From NCBI GenBank assembly GCA_900547475.1, contig URGW01000002.1, forward strand, positions 62,001 through 126,000: a stretch of 64,000 nucleotides of DNA, read 5' to 3'. This DNA comes from an uncultured Clostridium sp. Its GTDB lineage: Bacteria > Bacillota > Clostridia > Clostridiales > Clostridiaceae. The first letter of the stretch is position 1. Each line of letters begins with the position of its first letter. Below are positions 17,640 through 27,487 of this stretch, piece after piece. Under the pieces are notes generated by a model. That model saw only the letters and a list, made by a program, of their open reading frames with translations, was not told where the DNA came from and did no database searches. Made by a program: the position numbers and the translations under genes.

Positions 17640-18530
17640 TCATCCTTTTACTGCACCAACAGTAATACCTGAAATAAAATATTTTTGAACAAATGGATAT
17701 AAGAATATTATTGGCCCCGTTGCTAATACTGCTGTAGCCATTTTTAATGTTTGCGCTGGTAGAGGTCCTGTTGATACATTTGCACCTGCAACTGAATTTT
17801 TTAATGCTGCTGCTTGATTTATTATTCCATATAAATAGTTTTGTAATGGTTTAAATTCAACTGATGATGATAAATATAACATTGAATTGTACCATTCATT
17901 CCAATATCCTAATGCTATAAATAATCCTATTGTTGCTAAAGCTGGTGTAAGCATAGGTAAAATTAATGAAATAAATATTTTAAAATCTCCTGCTCCATCA
18001 ATTTTTCCTGATTCCGTTACTTCATAAGGAATTGACTTTACAAAATTTTTCATTAATATAATTAACCAAGGACTCATTAATAATGGTAAAAATACAGCTA
18101 AATAATTATCTTTTAAACTTAAATATTTTGTCATCCATAAGTAACTTGGAGCTAATCCTGCTGAAAATAACGTTGTAAAATATATAAAAAACATTATTCC
18201 ATTTCTAAACGGGAAATCTTTACGTTGCAATGAATATCCTGTCATAGCTACAATAAATAATCCGATTACAGTACCCGCAGCTGTCATTATAATTGTAACT
18301 ACATAAGATCCTATTAATACTCTTGGACTTTCAAAGATAAGTTTATAAGCAGCTAATGAGAATTCTTTGGGTAATATTCCAAATCCATTGGTTGTTATTG
18401 CACTTTCTGAACTAAACGATGCTGAAATCATAAGAACAAATGGTATAAGACAAGCTAACGCAAAAATTGTTATAAATATATATGCAAATGCATGTACACC
18501 TTTTGTGTATTTATCATTTTTTACTTTCAT
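17640..18530 (-). CDS. Carbohydrate ABC transporter permease (YtcP/MalG type)
   Basis: A 296-residue inner-membrane permease with six hydrophobic segments and the EAA-type cytoplasmic loop ESGKIDGAGDFKIFISLILP, which docks the ATPase. The C-terminus FVQKYFISGITVGAVKG is characteristic of the YtcP/LplC group. It is paired with the LplB-type permease just upstream (18-base gap to its stop) and the binding protein downstream. Confidence 0.92.
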   Translation of the reverse strand: MKVKNDKYTKGVHAFAYIFITIFALACLIPFVLMISASFSSESAITTNGFGILPKEFSLAAYKLIFESPRVLIGSYVVTIIMTAAGTVIGLFIVAMTGYSLQRKDFPFRNGIMFFIYFTTLFSAGLAPSYLWMTKYLSLKDNYLAVFLPLLMSPWLIILMKNFVKSIPYEVTESGKIDGAGDFKIFISLILPMLTPALATIGLFIALGYWNEWYNSMLYLSSSVEFKPLQNYLYGIINQAAALKNSVAGANVSTGPLPAQTLKMATAVLATGPIIFLYPFVQKYFISGITVGAVKG

Positions 18531-18547
18531 AATAAACTCCTCCCCTT

Positions 18548-19534
18548 CTAAAATAATGCATAGTCACTATCAATCTTCTTAACTATCCAATTTGCAAACA
18601 TAACTAACGCAAAACCAAATACTGATTGATATAAACCTACTGCTGTAGAATTTGCAAAGTTGAAGTTATTCATTAAAGTTCTATAAACATAAGTCTCAAT
18701 AATATCTGTTGTAGCAAATAATGCTGAATTAGATGAACCAACTAAGTTATAGAATAATCCAAAATTCCCTTTCATAATTCCACCGATAGCAAATAAGAAT
18801 AATATTATTGCTGTTGGTTTTAAACATGGTAATATAATATATCTAATTCTTTGAAGTATGTTTGCACCATCAACTTCTGCCGCTTCCATCATACTTGCAT
18901 CTATACCACAAATTGTTGCAAAATAAACTATAGATCCATACCCCGTTTGTTGCCATAAATTAACAAGAACAATTATTATTGGCCATGCTTTTGGCATAGA
19001 ATATACTTTTATTGGATCTCCTCCAAAAAATTCTATCATTGTATTTAAGAATCCAAAATCATAGTTTAAAATGTTAAATGCTAATAATCCAACTAAAACT
19101 GCTGAAATGAAATATGGTAGAAACATTATTGTTTGTGCTACCTTCTTGAATATCTTATTTTTCACTTCATTTAATAAAATAGCCACAAAAATTTGCAACA
19201 TATTTCCTAATACAATAAATGCCACGTTATACAAAATTGTATTTCTTGTTAATCGCCATAGACTCCCTGACTGTATTAGAAATTTAAAATTATCAAATCC
19301 AACAAACCTACTTCCAAATATTCCACTATTATAATTGAAATCTGTGAATGCAATGTATGCACCTGGCATAGGGCAATAACAAAATATAAAGAAAAATACA
19401 ATTGCCGGCAAACACATAAAAATTAAGACTTTATTATCTTTAATTTTTTTTAATAAATTTTTTTTCTTTTTACCTGTTGAAGATGATACTTTTATTGAAC
19501 TTGTTAACTCTTTGTTCAATGATACATTTTTCAT
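18548..19534 (-). CDS. Carbohydrate ABC transporter permease (LplB/MalF type)
   Basis: The start at 19534 follows GAGGGGGAGT; the upstream ATG at 19549 has no ribosome site. About 328 residues with six membrane segments after a charged cytoplasmic N-terminus. The loop EAAEVDGANILQRIRYIILP is the ATPase-contact motif, and the start of the membrane part (MCLPAIVFFFIFCYCPMPGA) is typical of LplB. First gene of a three-gene importer operon whose promoter carries two LacI-type operators (19554-19614). Confidence 0.92.
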   Translation of the reverse strand: MKNVSLNKELTSSIKVSSSTGKKKKNLLKKIKDNKVLIFMCLPAIVFFFIFCYCPMPGAYIAFTDFNYNSGIFGSRFVGFDNFKFLIQSGSLWRLTRNTILYNVAFIVLGNMLQIFVAILLNEVKNKIFKKVAQTIMFLPYFISAVLVGLLAFNILNYDFGFLNTMIEFFGGDPIKVYSMPKAWPIIIVLVNLWQQTGYGSIVYFATICGIDASMMEAAEVDGANILQRIRYIILPCLKPTAIILFLFAIGGIMKGNFGLFYNLVGSSNSALFATTDIIETYVYRTLMNNFNFANSTAVGLYQSVFGFALVMFANWIVKKIDSDYALF

Positions 19535-19553
19535 AATACTCCCCCTCACTCTC

Positions 19554-19567
19554 TGAAACTGCTTTCA
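19554..19567. promoter_or_regulatory. LacI-type operator 2
   Basis: TGAAACTGCTTTCA is a perfect 14-bp palindrome. It lies 47 bp from a second site with the same outer bases (19601-19614), both between the -10 box and the lplB-like start. Confidence 0.75.
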
Positions 19568-19600
19568 TACCTTTTTAAAAAAATCTCAACTTTATAAACT

Positions 19601-19649
19601 TGAAACCACTTTCAAATTAATTATACTCCTCCTCTTTTTGCAATGTCAA
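19601..19649 (-). promoter_or_regulatory. Promoter and LacI-type operator 1 of the sugar ABC operon
   Basis: On the minus strand TTGACA (19644-19649), an 18-base spacer and TATAAT (19620-19625) form a strong promoter. The operator TGAAACCACTTTCA (19601-19614) starts 5 bases downstream of the -10, extended by matching flanks to TTGAAACCACTTTCAA apart from its central bases. The two sites share TGAAAC....TTTCA and fit the 14-bp palindromes bound by LacI-family repressors. The adjacent LacI-type gene (19696-20736) is the obvious ligand-binding regulator. Confidence 0.8.
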
Positions 19650-19695
19650 CCTTTACATTGAATTTTTTTCTATTTTTATATTTATTTTACATCTA

Positions 19696-20736
19696 TTATC
19701 TTATATTAAATTCTTTACATGAATCTCTTATTAATATTTTACTATCCATTAGATTTATTCTATCTATTTTTATCTTTTTAATCGCCTTAATGGAAACATC
19801 AATTAAAGTTTCTCCAAATTTTTTATAATCGTATCCTATTGTAGTTAAATTAGGTATTGTAATTTCTGATACATAAGTGTTATCAAAACTAGCTATTGAA
19901 ATATCTTCTGGAATTGATAAACCATGCTCAATTATTGACTTCATAATTCCAACTGCAGTAAAGTCATTGATTGCTATTATTGCACTTGGTAATTTTGAAT
20001 TACTTTCAAAAAGTTTATTCATACAGTCATATCCACTCTCAATATTATAATATTTTCCTTCAATAATCCAATTTGGGTAAAGATCTATTTCATATTTTTT
20101 AAGCCATTCCATATAACATTGCCTTTTCTCATATGTTGACCTTACGCTTTCTCTTCCCCCAATTAATGCAATATCTTTATGACCTAAATTAATTAAGTAT
20201 TCCATTATTAATTGACATGCTTGATACTCATTTATATTTACTTGATAGCAACTACTTTCTTCCAAGTGACCACTAGTTATAATAGGTATGTCCTCTGATA
20301 AATCATTAATATACTTAACATACTTTTCATCTACTACAAGTTCGTCTACTCTTCCTCCTATTAATATAATCGCATCTACCTTTTGCTCTCTTAAATTCTC
20401 TAAATGATTTTCTTCTAAATCACTTTTTCCAAAAGTATCACATAATAAAACTGTATATCCTTTTTCATAAGCTGCTTTTTCACACTCTATAAACAATGAA
20501 GAATAGAATGGGTTTGATATATCTGCTACTATAATACCTATTACCTTACTTGCTGTTCCACTTAGTCTTCTAGCTATAACATTAGGTTTAAATCCATATT
20601 TATCTATTGCCTCTTGCACTCTTTTTCTTTTTTCACTGCTAACTCTAGCACTATTAGTTAATACACGCGAAACCGTAGCTGGAGAAACATTTGCTTCCTT
20701 TGCTATAGCATAAATATTTACTTTATTTTTATTCAT
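19696..20736 (-). CDS. LacI family transcriptional repressor
   Basis: A 346-residue LacI/GalR regulator. The N-terminal helix-turn-helix reads YAIAKEANVSPATVSRVL with the hinge NVIARRLSG. The remainder is a periplasmic-binding-protein-like sugar domain (IIVADISNPFYSSLFIE to the C-terminus). It lies immediately upstream of, and on the same strand as, the lplB-ytcP-binding-protein operon, with two palindromic operators between them. It probably represses that importer in the absence of its sugar. A DUF624 gene is divergent on the other side. Confidence 0.92.
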   Translation of the reverse strand: MNKNKVNIYAIAKEANVSPATVSRVLTNSARVSSEKRKRVQEAIDKYGFKPNVIARRLSGTASKVIGIIVADISNPFYSSLFIECEKAAYEKGYTVLLCDTFGKSDLEENHLENLREQKVDAIILIGGRVDELVVDEKYVKYINDLSEDIPIITSGHLEESSCYQVNINEYQACQLIMEYLINLGHKDIALIGGRESVRSTYEKRQCYMEWLKKYEIDLYPNWIIEGKYYNIESGYDCMNKLFESNSKLPSAIIAINDFTAVGIMKSIIEHGLSIPEDISIASFDNTYVSEITIPNLTTIGYDYKKFGETLIDVSIKAIKKIKIDRINLMDSKILIRDSCKEFNIR

Positions 20737-20951
20737 TGCTTGTCCTCCTAATAAAATTTAGTGGCTATATTATACACTGAACTGTAAATATAAGTCAATA
20801 AATCTCTAATTTTATTTTTCTTTTTTATGGATGTTCTGTATACTTTTTCATTTTATTATTCAAAATTATTTATTTATTGTTCATTTTAATATATACTAAT
20901 TATGTAAATATTTGAATAAATATCTAACAAAAAAAATTATGAGGTGGATTT

Positions 20952-21641
20952 ATGAAAAAAGAATTTTTTGAAAAACCATTATTTGTAGTACCTAATTATC
21001 TATTTAACTTCATTTTAAACACATTATATTTCTTACTTTGCAATTTATTGCTAATCTTCTTTTTTGTTATAACTTCAAAAATACCAAGCAGCTTTAGTTT
21101 TATCGTATTATTTATAGCTCTTATACCATTCGGTCCTGCTTTCTCTACTTTATACTATTGTATTAGTAAATTATTAACTGAAAAAGATATATATTCTCAC
21201 TCTTATTTTTGGAGCTTTTTAAAAGATAATTTCATGTCTTCATTTAAAGTTTGGATTATAGAACTAATTCTACTATTAATTTTTATAGCGGACTTTCAAT
21301 TCTTTTATATTAATATGCCACAAACAAAGTTACATTTCATTTTTGCATTATTTAGTATATTAACTATATCAATATCACTTTGTACTTTATGTATAAATAC
21401 ATTATTTATTTTTAAAACTAAGGATACTTTTTTACTAGCAGTATTTTATATGACCAAAAAGATTCCAATAATACTTATGAAATTTATTGCCATATATTTA
21501 GCCTATGCAATAGTAAATAACACTTCTATTGTTTTATTACCATTTATGCCAGGAATACTTTGTGTAATATTCTTTTTATATGATATAACTATGATTAAAG
21601 AAATAAAAAATAAATATACAGTTCCTTGTATTTCTGAATAA
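20952..21641 (+). CDS. DUF624 (YesL-like) membrane protein
   Basis: A 229-residue integral membrane protein with about five to six hydrophobic helices. The N-terminal block and the TALIPFGPAFSTLYYCISKLL-like region (here LIALIPFGPAFSTLYYCI) match DUF624/YesL proteins. These often sit beside YesM/YesN or LplABC-type oligosaccharide uptake genes, but their role is unknown. A GAGGTGG ribosome site precedes the ATG. It is divergent from the LacI gene and ends at a bidirectional terminator shared with the GH2 gene. Confidence 0.75.
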   Translation: MKKEFFEKPLFVVPNYLFNFILNTLYFLLCNLLLIFFFVITSKIPSSFSFIVLFIALIPFGPAFSTLYYCISKLLTEKDIYSHSYFWSFLKDNFMSSFKVWIIELILLLIFIADFQFFYINMPQTKLHFIFALFSILTISISLCTLCINTLFIFKTKDTFLLAVFYMTKKIPIILMKFIAIYLAYAIVNNTSIVLLPFMPGILCVIFFLYDITMIKEIKNKYTVPCISE

Positions 21642-21655
21642 AAACTTAAAACATA

Positions 21656-21703
21656 TAAAAAGCAAATAGAATAAGTATTCCTTTAGTTCCATTTGCTTTT
21701 TAT
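21656..21703. terminator. Bidirectional terminator between convergent DUF624 and GH2 genes
   Basis: ATAAAAAGCAAAT pairs with ATTTGCTTTTTAT around a loop, with A and T runs on both sides, so it can end transcription in both directions. Confidence 0.85.
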
Positions 21704-21714
21704 ATTAACTTTAT

Positions 21715-24048
21715 TTAAAGTATAATTCTATCTTCCTTTAAATATGGATTTCTTGCTTTAATTATTATATCTCCTTTTCCAACTCTTCTTACATATATAA
21801 TTAATCTTCCTCTATTCGTATCTCTATAACTTGCAGTATAATCTGTTACATCTCTTAAATCACCATTATCTATAGCTACTAATTTTCCTACTCCTTTTAC
21901 TTCAATATCTATTCTTGATTTATCAAAATAAACATTTCTATTATTACAATCTAATATTTCTAATTCAATTTGTATTATATCTTCTATACTTATAGGCTTT
22001 AACCTTATTGTAGTTGCAGCACCTACAGTTTCTAATTTATGTCTTACTTCTCCTGCTATAGCCTCTAATTTCCCTTCTTCAAATACCACATTCCATGTAA
22101 GATATCCCTTATCACTTGTGTCAATAAATTGACTTTGAAGAATTCCATTTAAAAATAGTTGTGGATTTTTAACATTCGTATAGCATCTCACTACTATCAC
22201 TTCCCCTGTGATATAATTCCAGCTTTCATTCATTTCTTTCCATTCAGACTCATCATTACCTTTTCTCGCTGTTACTATATGAATCATTTCTTTATCTGAC
22301 CAAAAACTCTTACGTCTATAGTACTCTGGTTTCTCAAAACCTGCAGTTGTTAATAATCCGCTTTGTGATCCATGATAAGGCCACCCTGCACATTCTCCTA
22401 AATAATCAATACCCGTCCATAAAAATTGTCCAGATATAAAATCATTTTTTATAACTGCTTGCCATGCATCATAGCTATGTCCATTTTCACTTCCTAAGAA
22501 AGGCTTATCCGGAAATCTCTTATGGTCATCCCTATATAAATGCTCCTTATAGTTATATCCAACAACATCTAATGCATCAATATATCCAATTTGAGTAGAT
22601 AATTCAGGAAATGCTAATGCTGCTGTTACCGGTCTTGTTAAATCTAATTTTTTTACTATATTAGATAAATCTCTTGCAATTACAGAAAGACGATTCATAT
22701 TAGGTTTATTAGGATTATACTTCTTTTCTTCATCTGGTTTGTTTTTATCATTATTTCCTGTCATAATATTAAATAATGGATGACAATAAGGATCATTTGG
22801 ATAATCTATTTCATTGCCAATACTCCACATTATTATACTAGGATGATTTCTATTTTTTTTAACAAGTGCTGTTAAATCTCTTTCATGCCATTCTGGAAAG
22901 TCCTCTGCATATCCTTCATGCTTTGGAGGATATACATTATGTCCTATATGCCACTTATTTTTGGAAGCTTCCCATTCATCAAAAGCTTCATCAATAACTA
23001 GAAATCCCATTTCATCACATAAATCATAAAGTTCTGGCATATGAGGATTATGACTCATTCTAATAGCATTACATCCCATATCTTTTAATTTTACTAACCT
23101 TCTTCTCCATATATCTTTTGTCATTGCACTGCCTAAAGCACCACCATCATCATGTAAACATACCCCTTTTAAGGTTGTATGTTCTCCATTTAGGAAAAAC
23201 CCTTTATCTTTATCAAAAACTATATCTCTAATTCCAACCTTTTGCTCATCTATAACATATGTTTCTCCGATATCTTCACACACTACCTCTGTTTTTAAGG
23301 TATATAAATACCCCTTCTTTACAGACCATAATTTAGGATTATTTATTACTCCACCTATAGCAATTTTTTTTTCTACTTTTTCTTCTATAAAATCCCTTTT
23401 ACTAAACTTAGCCACTACTTCTTCATTTTCATCTAATATATTATTAATTATAACTATGTTTCCTAATTTACCCTTATCAAATACAATTTCATTTTCTACC
23501 TTTACTTCTGCACTTTCTTTTGATATATTACTTGCAGTAAAAAATATTCCATTTTCTTTAGTGTAGACCTCATTTTCTACTACTATATATACTTTTCTAA
23601 CAATACCTGAGCCTGTAAACCATCTAGAATCTGCAATATCTTCATGGCTAACCTTTACTGATATTATATTTTCTATATCTCCAAAAGAAGCTTGACTTGA
23701 TATATCATATTGAAAATAACTATATCCATAAGGTCTTTTACCCATATAATAACCATTACACCATACTTGACTATTCTTATATACTCCATCAAAAATAATA
23801 AATACTCTTTTTCCTTTTAATTCTTTTGGTAAATAAAATGATTTTCTATACCATCCTACTCCTCCTCTTACATAACCAGTTCCACTTGAATAATTTCTAG
23901 ACATAGGATAGGTAACTGACCAATCATGTGGTACATATACACTCTCCCAATCTCTATCGTTAAAATCCTTTTGAAAGGCTTCCTTTTCATCTCCTAAATG
24001 AAATTTCCAATCTTCTTTTAATATAAATTTACTTCTATCCCTTATCAT
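21715..24048 (-). CDS. GH2 family glycosidase (beta-galactosidase/beta-glucuronidase-like)
   Basis: Start ATG at 24048 after GGGAGAG, in preference to 24075. About 777 residues with the GH2 order: N-terminal sugar-binding jelly roll with DWSVTYPM and SRWFTGSGIVR, Ig-like domain, TIM barrel with NAIRMSHNPHMPELYDLCDE, and C-terminal beta domains. Acid/base Glu is E413 in MWSIGNEID and the likely nucleophile is E521 in FLGSENGHS. There is no signal peptide, so it is cytoplasmic. It is divergent from an AraC regulator (24246) and its promoter carries AraC-like direct repeats. It is distinct from LacZ at 2265-5270; the substrate could be a beta-galactoside or a xylan or arabinogalactan side-chain fragment. 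Confidence 0.88.
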   Translation of the reverse strand: MIRDRSKFILKEDWKFHLGDEKEAFQKDFNDRDWESVYVPHDWSVTYPMSRNYSSGTGYVRGGVGWYRKSFYLPKELKGKRVFIIFDGVYKNSQVWCNGYYMGKRPYGYSYFQYDISSQASFGDIENIISVKVSHEDIADSRWFTGSGIVRKVYIVVENEVYTKENGIFFTASNISKESAEVKVENEIVFDKGKLGNIVIINNILDENEEVVAKFSKRDFIEEKVEKKIAIGGVINNPKLWSVKKGYLYTLKTEVVCEDIGETYVIDEQKVGIRDIVFDKDKGFFLNGEHTTLKGVCLHDDGGALGSAMTKDIWRRRLVKLKDMGCNAIRMSHNPHMPELYDLCDEMGFLVIDEAFDEWEASKNKWHIGHNVYPPKHEGYAEDFPEWHERDLTALVKKNRNHPSIIMWSIGNEIDYPNDPYCHPLFNIMTGNNDKNKPDEEKKYNPNKPNMNRLSVIARDLSNIVKKLDLTRPVTAALAFPELSTQIGYIDALDVVGYNYKEHLYRDDHKRFPDKPFLGSENGHSYDAWQAVIKNDFISGQFLWTGIDYLGECAGWPYHGSQSGLLTTAGFEKPEYYRRKSFWSDKEMIHIVTARKGNDESEWKEMNESWNYITGEVIVVRCYTNVKNPQLFLNGILQSQFIDTSDKGYLTWNVVFEEGKLEAIAGEVRHKLETVGAATTIRLKPISIEDIIQIELEILDCNNRNVYFDKSRIDIEVKGVGKLVAIDNGDLRDVTDYTASYRDTNRGRLIIYVRRVGKGDIIIKARNPYLKEDRIIL

Positions 24049-24103
24049 AATTCTCTCTCCCTTAGCTTCATTCATTATTTAAAATATTTATTTTCATAAG
24101 ATA

Positions 24104-24164
24104 AATATATATTTTACTTTTCTTGAATTCAATGTAAAATAACTTATATACATGTAAAATAACT
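24104..24164 (-). promoter_or_regulatory. GH2 promoter with AraC-type direct repeats
   Basis: ATGTAAAATAACT occurs at 24132-24144 and again at 24152-24164, a perfect 13-bp direct repeat with a 20-bp period. On the minus strand a -35 TTGAAT (24127-24132) and -10 TATATT (24104-24109) with a 17-base spacer follow directly; the proximal repeat overlaps the -35 by one base. This geometry matches AraC-family activation, with tandem half-sites on one DNA face next to a weak -35. The divergent AraC gene at 24246 is the probable activator. Confidence 0.72.
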
Positions 24165-24245
24165 ACTTTTATATATATTTTTTAGGTATTTTATATTTTA
24201 ATAATAGAAAATACCTACTATTAATTTGAGAGGTGTATTTCTGGT

Positions 24246-25154
24246 ATGAATAATAAAACTTACTATAAAATGAACTCTAATGTAATTCCTCAAATAAACT
24301 TAATTAATATAGCTAATATTGAACCACCTTATATTCATTTCAAAAGAAAAGCTGATGAATTTATAATGTATTATATAATTTCCGGAGAAATGTATTTAGA
24401 AGAAAATTCAATTAAATATATATTAAAACCAGGTGATATTATAATTTTAGACCCTAACTATGAACACTTTGGAATAAAATCTAGTAAATGTACTTATGCT
24501 TACATTCATTTTACTCATTCAGACATTTTAGAAAGCTATGACTACTTAGAAACACTTAAGCCTATATTATTATCTGAACGTATATCTTCACTAAGTATTA
24601 CTCCATTTAAAGAAAGTCCTAATATAATATTACCAAAGTACTTTCATAGTAATAATAATGTCTTTAATAGTACATTATTATACGATATTAATAAAATAAT
24701 AAGATCTAGTAAAAATAAATTAGAACATTATTTATTACAGGGAAATTGTATGTTTCTAGAATTATTAATAAATATCTCAAGAGAATTTGTAACTTATTTA
24801 TTATCTGATAGTTCAATAAAAACTTTAAAATCGCAAAAAATAATCCAAGATTTGTTATCTTTCTTTAATGAATATTATTATAAAAAAATAACTAGCAACT
24901 TTCTAGAAATTCAATACAACTGTAATTTTGATTATATTAATAGAGTTTTTAAAGAAACTACTGGTAAAACTATATTTGTATATCTTAATGAATTAAGAAT
25001 ATCTCAAGCAAAGCTTCTTTTTAATACAGGCTCTTTTAAAGTTTCAGAGGTTTCTGAAAAGGTAGGCTTTCAGGACTCTTATTATTTTTGTAAGGTTTTT
25101 AAAAAGTATACAGGTGTTACCCCTAGCAATTATATTAAAAATATAAATATCTAA
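24246..25154 (+). CDS. AraC family transcriptional regulator
   Basis: A 302-residue regulator. The N-terminal cupin-like ligand domain (about 1-160) includes YILKPGDIIILDPNYEHFG. The C-terminal double helix-turn-helix (about 200-300) has FDYINRVFKETTGKTIFVYL and the conserved VSEVSEKVGFQDSYYFCKVF with YTGVTPSNY. It is divergent from the GH2 gene and probably controls it through the direct repeats at 24132-24164. It probably senses a sugar released from the GH2 substrate. A GAGAGG ribosome site lies upstream of the ATG. Confidence 0.9.
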   Translation: MNNKTYYKMNSNVIPQINLINIANIEPPYIHFKRKADEFIMYYIISGEMYLEENSIKYILKPGDIIILDPNYEHFGIKSSKCTYAYIHFTHSDILESYDYLETLKPILLSERISSLSITPFKESPNIILPKYFHSNNNVFNSTLLYDINKIIRSSKNKLEHYLLQGNCMFLELLINISREFVTYLLSDSSIKTLKSQKIIQDLLSFFNEYYYKKITSNFLEIQYNCNFDYINRVFKETTGKTIFVYLNELRISQAKLLFNTGSFKVSEVSEKVGFQDSYYFCKVFKKYTGVTPSNYIKNINI

Positions 25155-25185
25155 CTAAAAATATATTTTTAATGCTTAAAAAATA

Positions 25186-25227
25186 AAGCATCTATTAAGA
25201 TAAATTCTTCTTAACAGATGCTTTTTT
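25186..25227. terminator. Terminator between convergent araC and the isomerase operon
   Basis: AAGCATCTATTAAG pairs with CTTAACAGATGCTT and is followed by a T run on the plus strand. A runs on the other side make it active from both directions. Confidence 0.85.
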
Positions 25228-25243
25228 CTCTTTAAATTAAATA

Positions 25244-26731
25244 TTATTTAAATGGATTTTCAGTTTTATAAAGCATTCCCTTTGGTTGATTAAAGCCAAT
25301 TTCTTTAACTCCTAAATAATTAAATACATTTGCTATAGACTTACCAAAATGTCCAAATGCAACTGCTCCATGATGTGGATATCTTCCTTCTATTAATACA
25401 TGTCTATAGAATCTTCCCATTTCAGGAATAGCAAATATACCAATTGATCCAAATGATCTTGTTGCTACTGGTAATACTTCACCTTCTGCAACATATGCTG
25501 TTAATTCAGCATCTGCATTACTTTGTAATCTAAAGAATGTAATTTCACCTGGAGCAATATCACCTTCTAAAGTACCTCTAGTAATGTTTGGCTCTTGATT
25601 TGGCTCTAAGCTTCTCGCCATAATCATTTGATTTTTCATATTTTTGAATGATAATTTACATGCAGGAGTATTTCCACAGTGGAATCCCATAAATGTATCC
25701 TTTAATGTGTAGTTGAATTTATCTTTAATTTCTTCTTCATACATATCTCTTGGTACACTATTGTTAATATCTAATAATGTTACAGCATCTTTACTTACAC
25801 AAGTTCCAATATATTCGCTTAATGCTCCATAAATATCAACTTCACATGATACTGGAATTCCCCTTGATACTAATCTACTGTTTACATAACATGGTACAAA
25901 TCCAAATTGTGTTTGGAATGATGGCCAACATTTATTAGCAAATACAACATATTCTCTAGATCCTTTGTGATCTTCCATCCAGTCTAATAATGTTAATTCA
26001 TATTGAGCTAATTTAGGTAAAATACCTGGCATTCTATTACCTTCTCCAAGTTCTTTTTCCATATCAGCTATAACTTCTGGGATTCTTGGATCATTTGTAT
26101 GTTCATTAAATGCTGCAAATAAATCTAATTCTGAATTTTCTTCAATTTCAACACCTAAATTATATAATTGTTTAATTGGCGCATTACATGCTAAGAAATC
26201 TTGTGGTCTTGGTCCAAAAGATATAATTTTTAAGTTTTGTAATCCTAAAATAGTAGTAGCCACTGGCTCAAACTCTTTAATCATTTCTGCAACTTCTTCA
26301 TAAGTTCCTACTGGATATTCTGGAATATATGCTTTAATGTTTCTTAATGCTAAGTTATAACTAGCATTTAACATACCACAGTAAGCATCTCCTCTTCCAC
26401 CAATTAGATTATTTCCTGATTCTTCAGCAGCAGCTACAAACATAACTGGTCCACCAAATTCTTTTGCTAACAATGTTTCTGCAGTTTCTGGTCCAAAGTT
26501 TCCAAGATACACTACTAAAGCATTTACTCCTGCTTCTTTAACTTCTGCTAGAGCTTGTCTCATGTGAACTTCGCTTTCAACAGTTGTTGGACATTCATAA
26601 ATTTCTCCGTAAGTTTCTTTATAAGCTTTAACTACAGCTTCTCTACGTCCTGCTGATAACTCCATTGGGAAGCAATCTCTACTTACAGCAACAATCCCTA
26701 ATTTTACGTCTGGTATATTTTTAAAATTCAT
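25244..26731 (-). CDS. L-fucose isomerase-like protein, probable non-classical xylose isomerase
   Basis: Start at 26731 after GGAGGAATTAATT; the ATG at 26746 is less well placed. About 495 residues with the N-terminal Rossmann-like region (VVYLGNFGPETAETLLAKEF) and C-terminal domain of the L-fucose/L-arabinose isomerase superfamily. It sits in an operon with DUF4867, transketolase and transaldolase, beside a ROK regulator and xylulokinase. No classical TIM-barrel xylose isomerase gene is in the window. From memory, the related CAC2610 of Clostridium acetobutylicum was shown to act as a non-orthologous xylose isomerase in a similar cluster. I infer that it converts D-xylose to D-xylulose here. 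Confidence 0.75.
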   Translation of the reverse strand: MNFKNIPDVKLGIVAVSRDCFPMELSAGRREAVVKAYKETYGEIYECPTTVESEVHMRQALAEVKEAGVNALVVYLGNFGPETAETLLAKEFGGPVMFVAAAEESGNNLIGGRGDAYCGMLNASYNLALRNIKAYIPEYPVGTYEEVAEMIKEFEPVATTILGLQNLKIISFGPRPQDFLACNAPIKQLYNLGVEIEENSELDLFAAFNEHTNDPRIPEVIADMEKELGEGNRMPGILPKLAQYELTLLDWMEDHKGSREYVVFANKCWPSFQTQFGFVPCYVNSRLVSRGIPVSCEVDIYGALSEYIGTCVSKDAVTLLDINNSVPRDMYEEEIKDKFNYTLKDTFMGFHCGNTPACKLSFKNMKNQMIMARSLEPNQEPNITRGTLEGDIAPGEITFFRLQSNADAELTAYVAEGEVLPVATRSFGSIGIFAIPEMGRFYRHVLIEGRYPHHGAVAFGHFGKSIANVFNYLGVKEIGFNQPKGMLYKTENPFK

Positions 26732-26822
26732 AATTAATTCCTCCACCCTTTTTTATTCTATAATAATTTATTTTTAATTACTTAACTTTTTAATTTTTCT
26801 CAAAGCATCTTAATTTATTAAT

Positions 26823-27446
26823 TTATTTTAAGCAAATATTTTCACCCTTAAGTCCTATGAAAGCTCCTTGCTCTCCTAAATCTGTTTCTGGATGACCTAT
26901 AAGCCATTTATTTTTTGCAAACAATAATGCATCTTCACCTTGCCTTTGTATATTATCTTCTAATGCTGTATTTGTATCTTTATGTAGTATAACTACACAT
27001 TTAAATCCATCTTCTTTAGCATTGCATGGTGCATAATGTAATGTAGTTCCATAAACTTCTATAGCAGTTCCTGCTGGAACAAATATAGCTTCAATCTTTG
27101 AAGTATCATAAGAGTAATCCTCTTCAATATCTTGCTCTAATCCTAATAGTAAAACTAAATCTGTAACTGCAATATTTATTTCACTAGTTCTATGATATTC
27201 AACTGCATTTAGCATATAGTTATTACCATTACAATATCCTATTTGAATATCAAGTCCACCAAATTCTCTATTTCTAAATTCTTTAGCTATTTCTAATTCC
27301 TCTAATTCTTTTATAGAAGGTTCGTATATAACATCCTTTGGTAATGGTGTTTTTTTCATTCTATTTAAAAGTTCTTTAATATCATAATTCTTAAGTACTC
27401 TACCATACTTTTTAAACTCTATATCATTAACACTTTTTATAACCAC
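26823..27446 (-). CDS. DUF4867 family protein
   Basis: A 207-residue soluble protein of the DUF4867 family. Blocks KEFRNREFGGLDIQIGYCNG, LNAVEYHRTSEINIAVTDL and VEAIFVPAGTAIEVYGTTLH-like segments are recognisable. The alternating short hydrophobic strands and the PAGTAIEVYGTTLHYAPC stretch suggest a cupin-like beta barrel. It lies between the isomerase and transketolase genes in the xylose operon. Function is not established; a sugar mutarotase or accessory isomerase factor is a guess from context. Confidence 0.7.
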   Translation of the reverse strand: MVIKSVNDIEFKKYGRVLKNYDIKELLNRMKKTPLPKDVIYEPSIKELEELEIAKEFRNREFGGLDIQIGYCNGNNYMLNAVEYHRTSEINIAVTDLVLLLGLEQDIEEDYSYDTSKIEAIFVPAGTAIEVYGTTLHYAPCNAKEDGFKCVVILHKDTNTALEDNIQRQGEDALLFAKNKWLIGHPETDLGEQGAFIGLKGENICLK

Positions 27447-27487
27447 TCAATTCATCTCCTTATATATAAGTACAAGCTCCTCAATAT

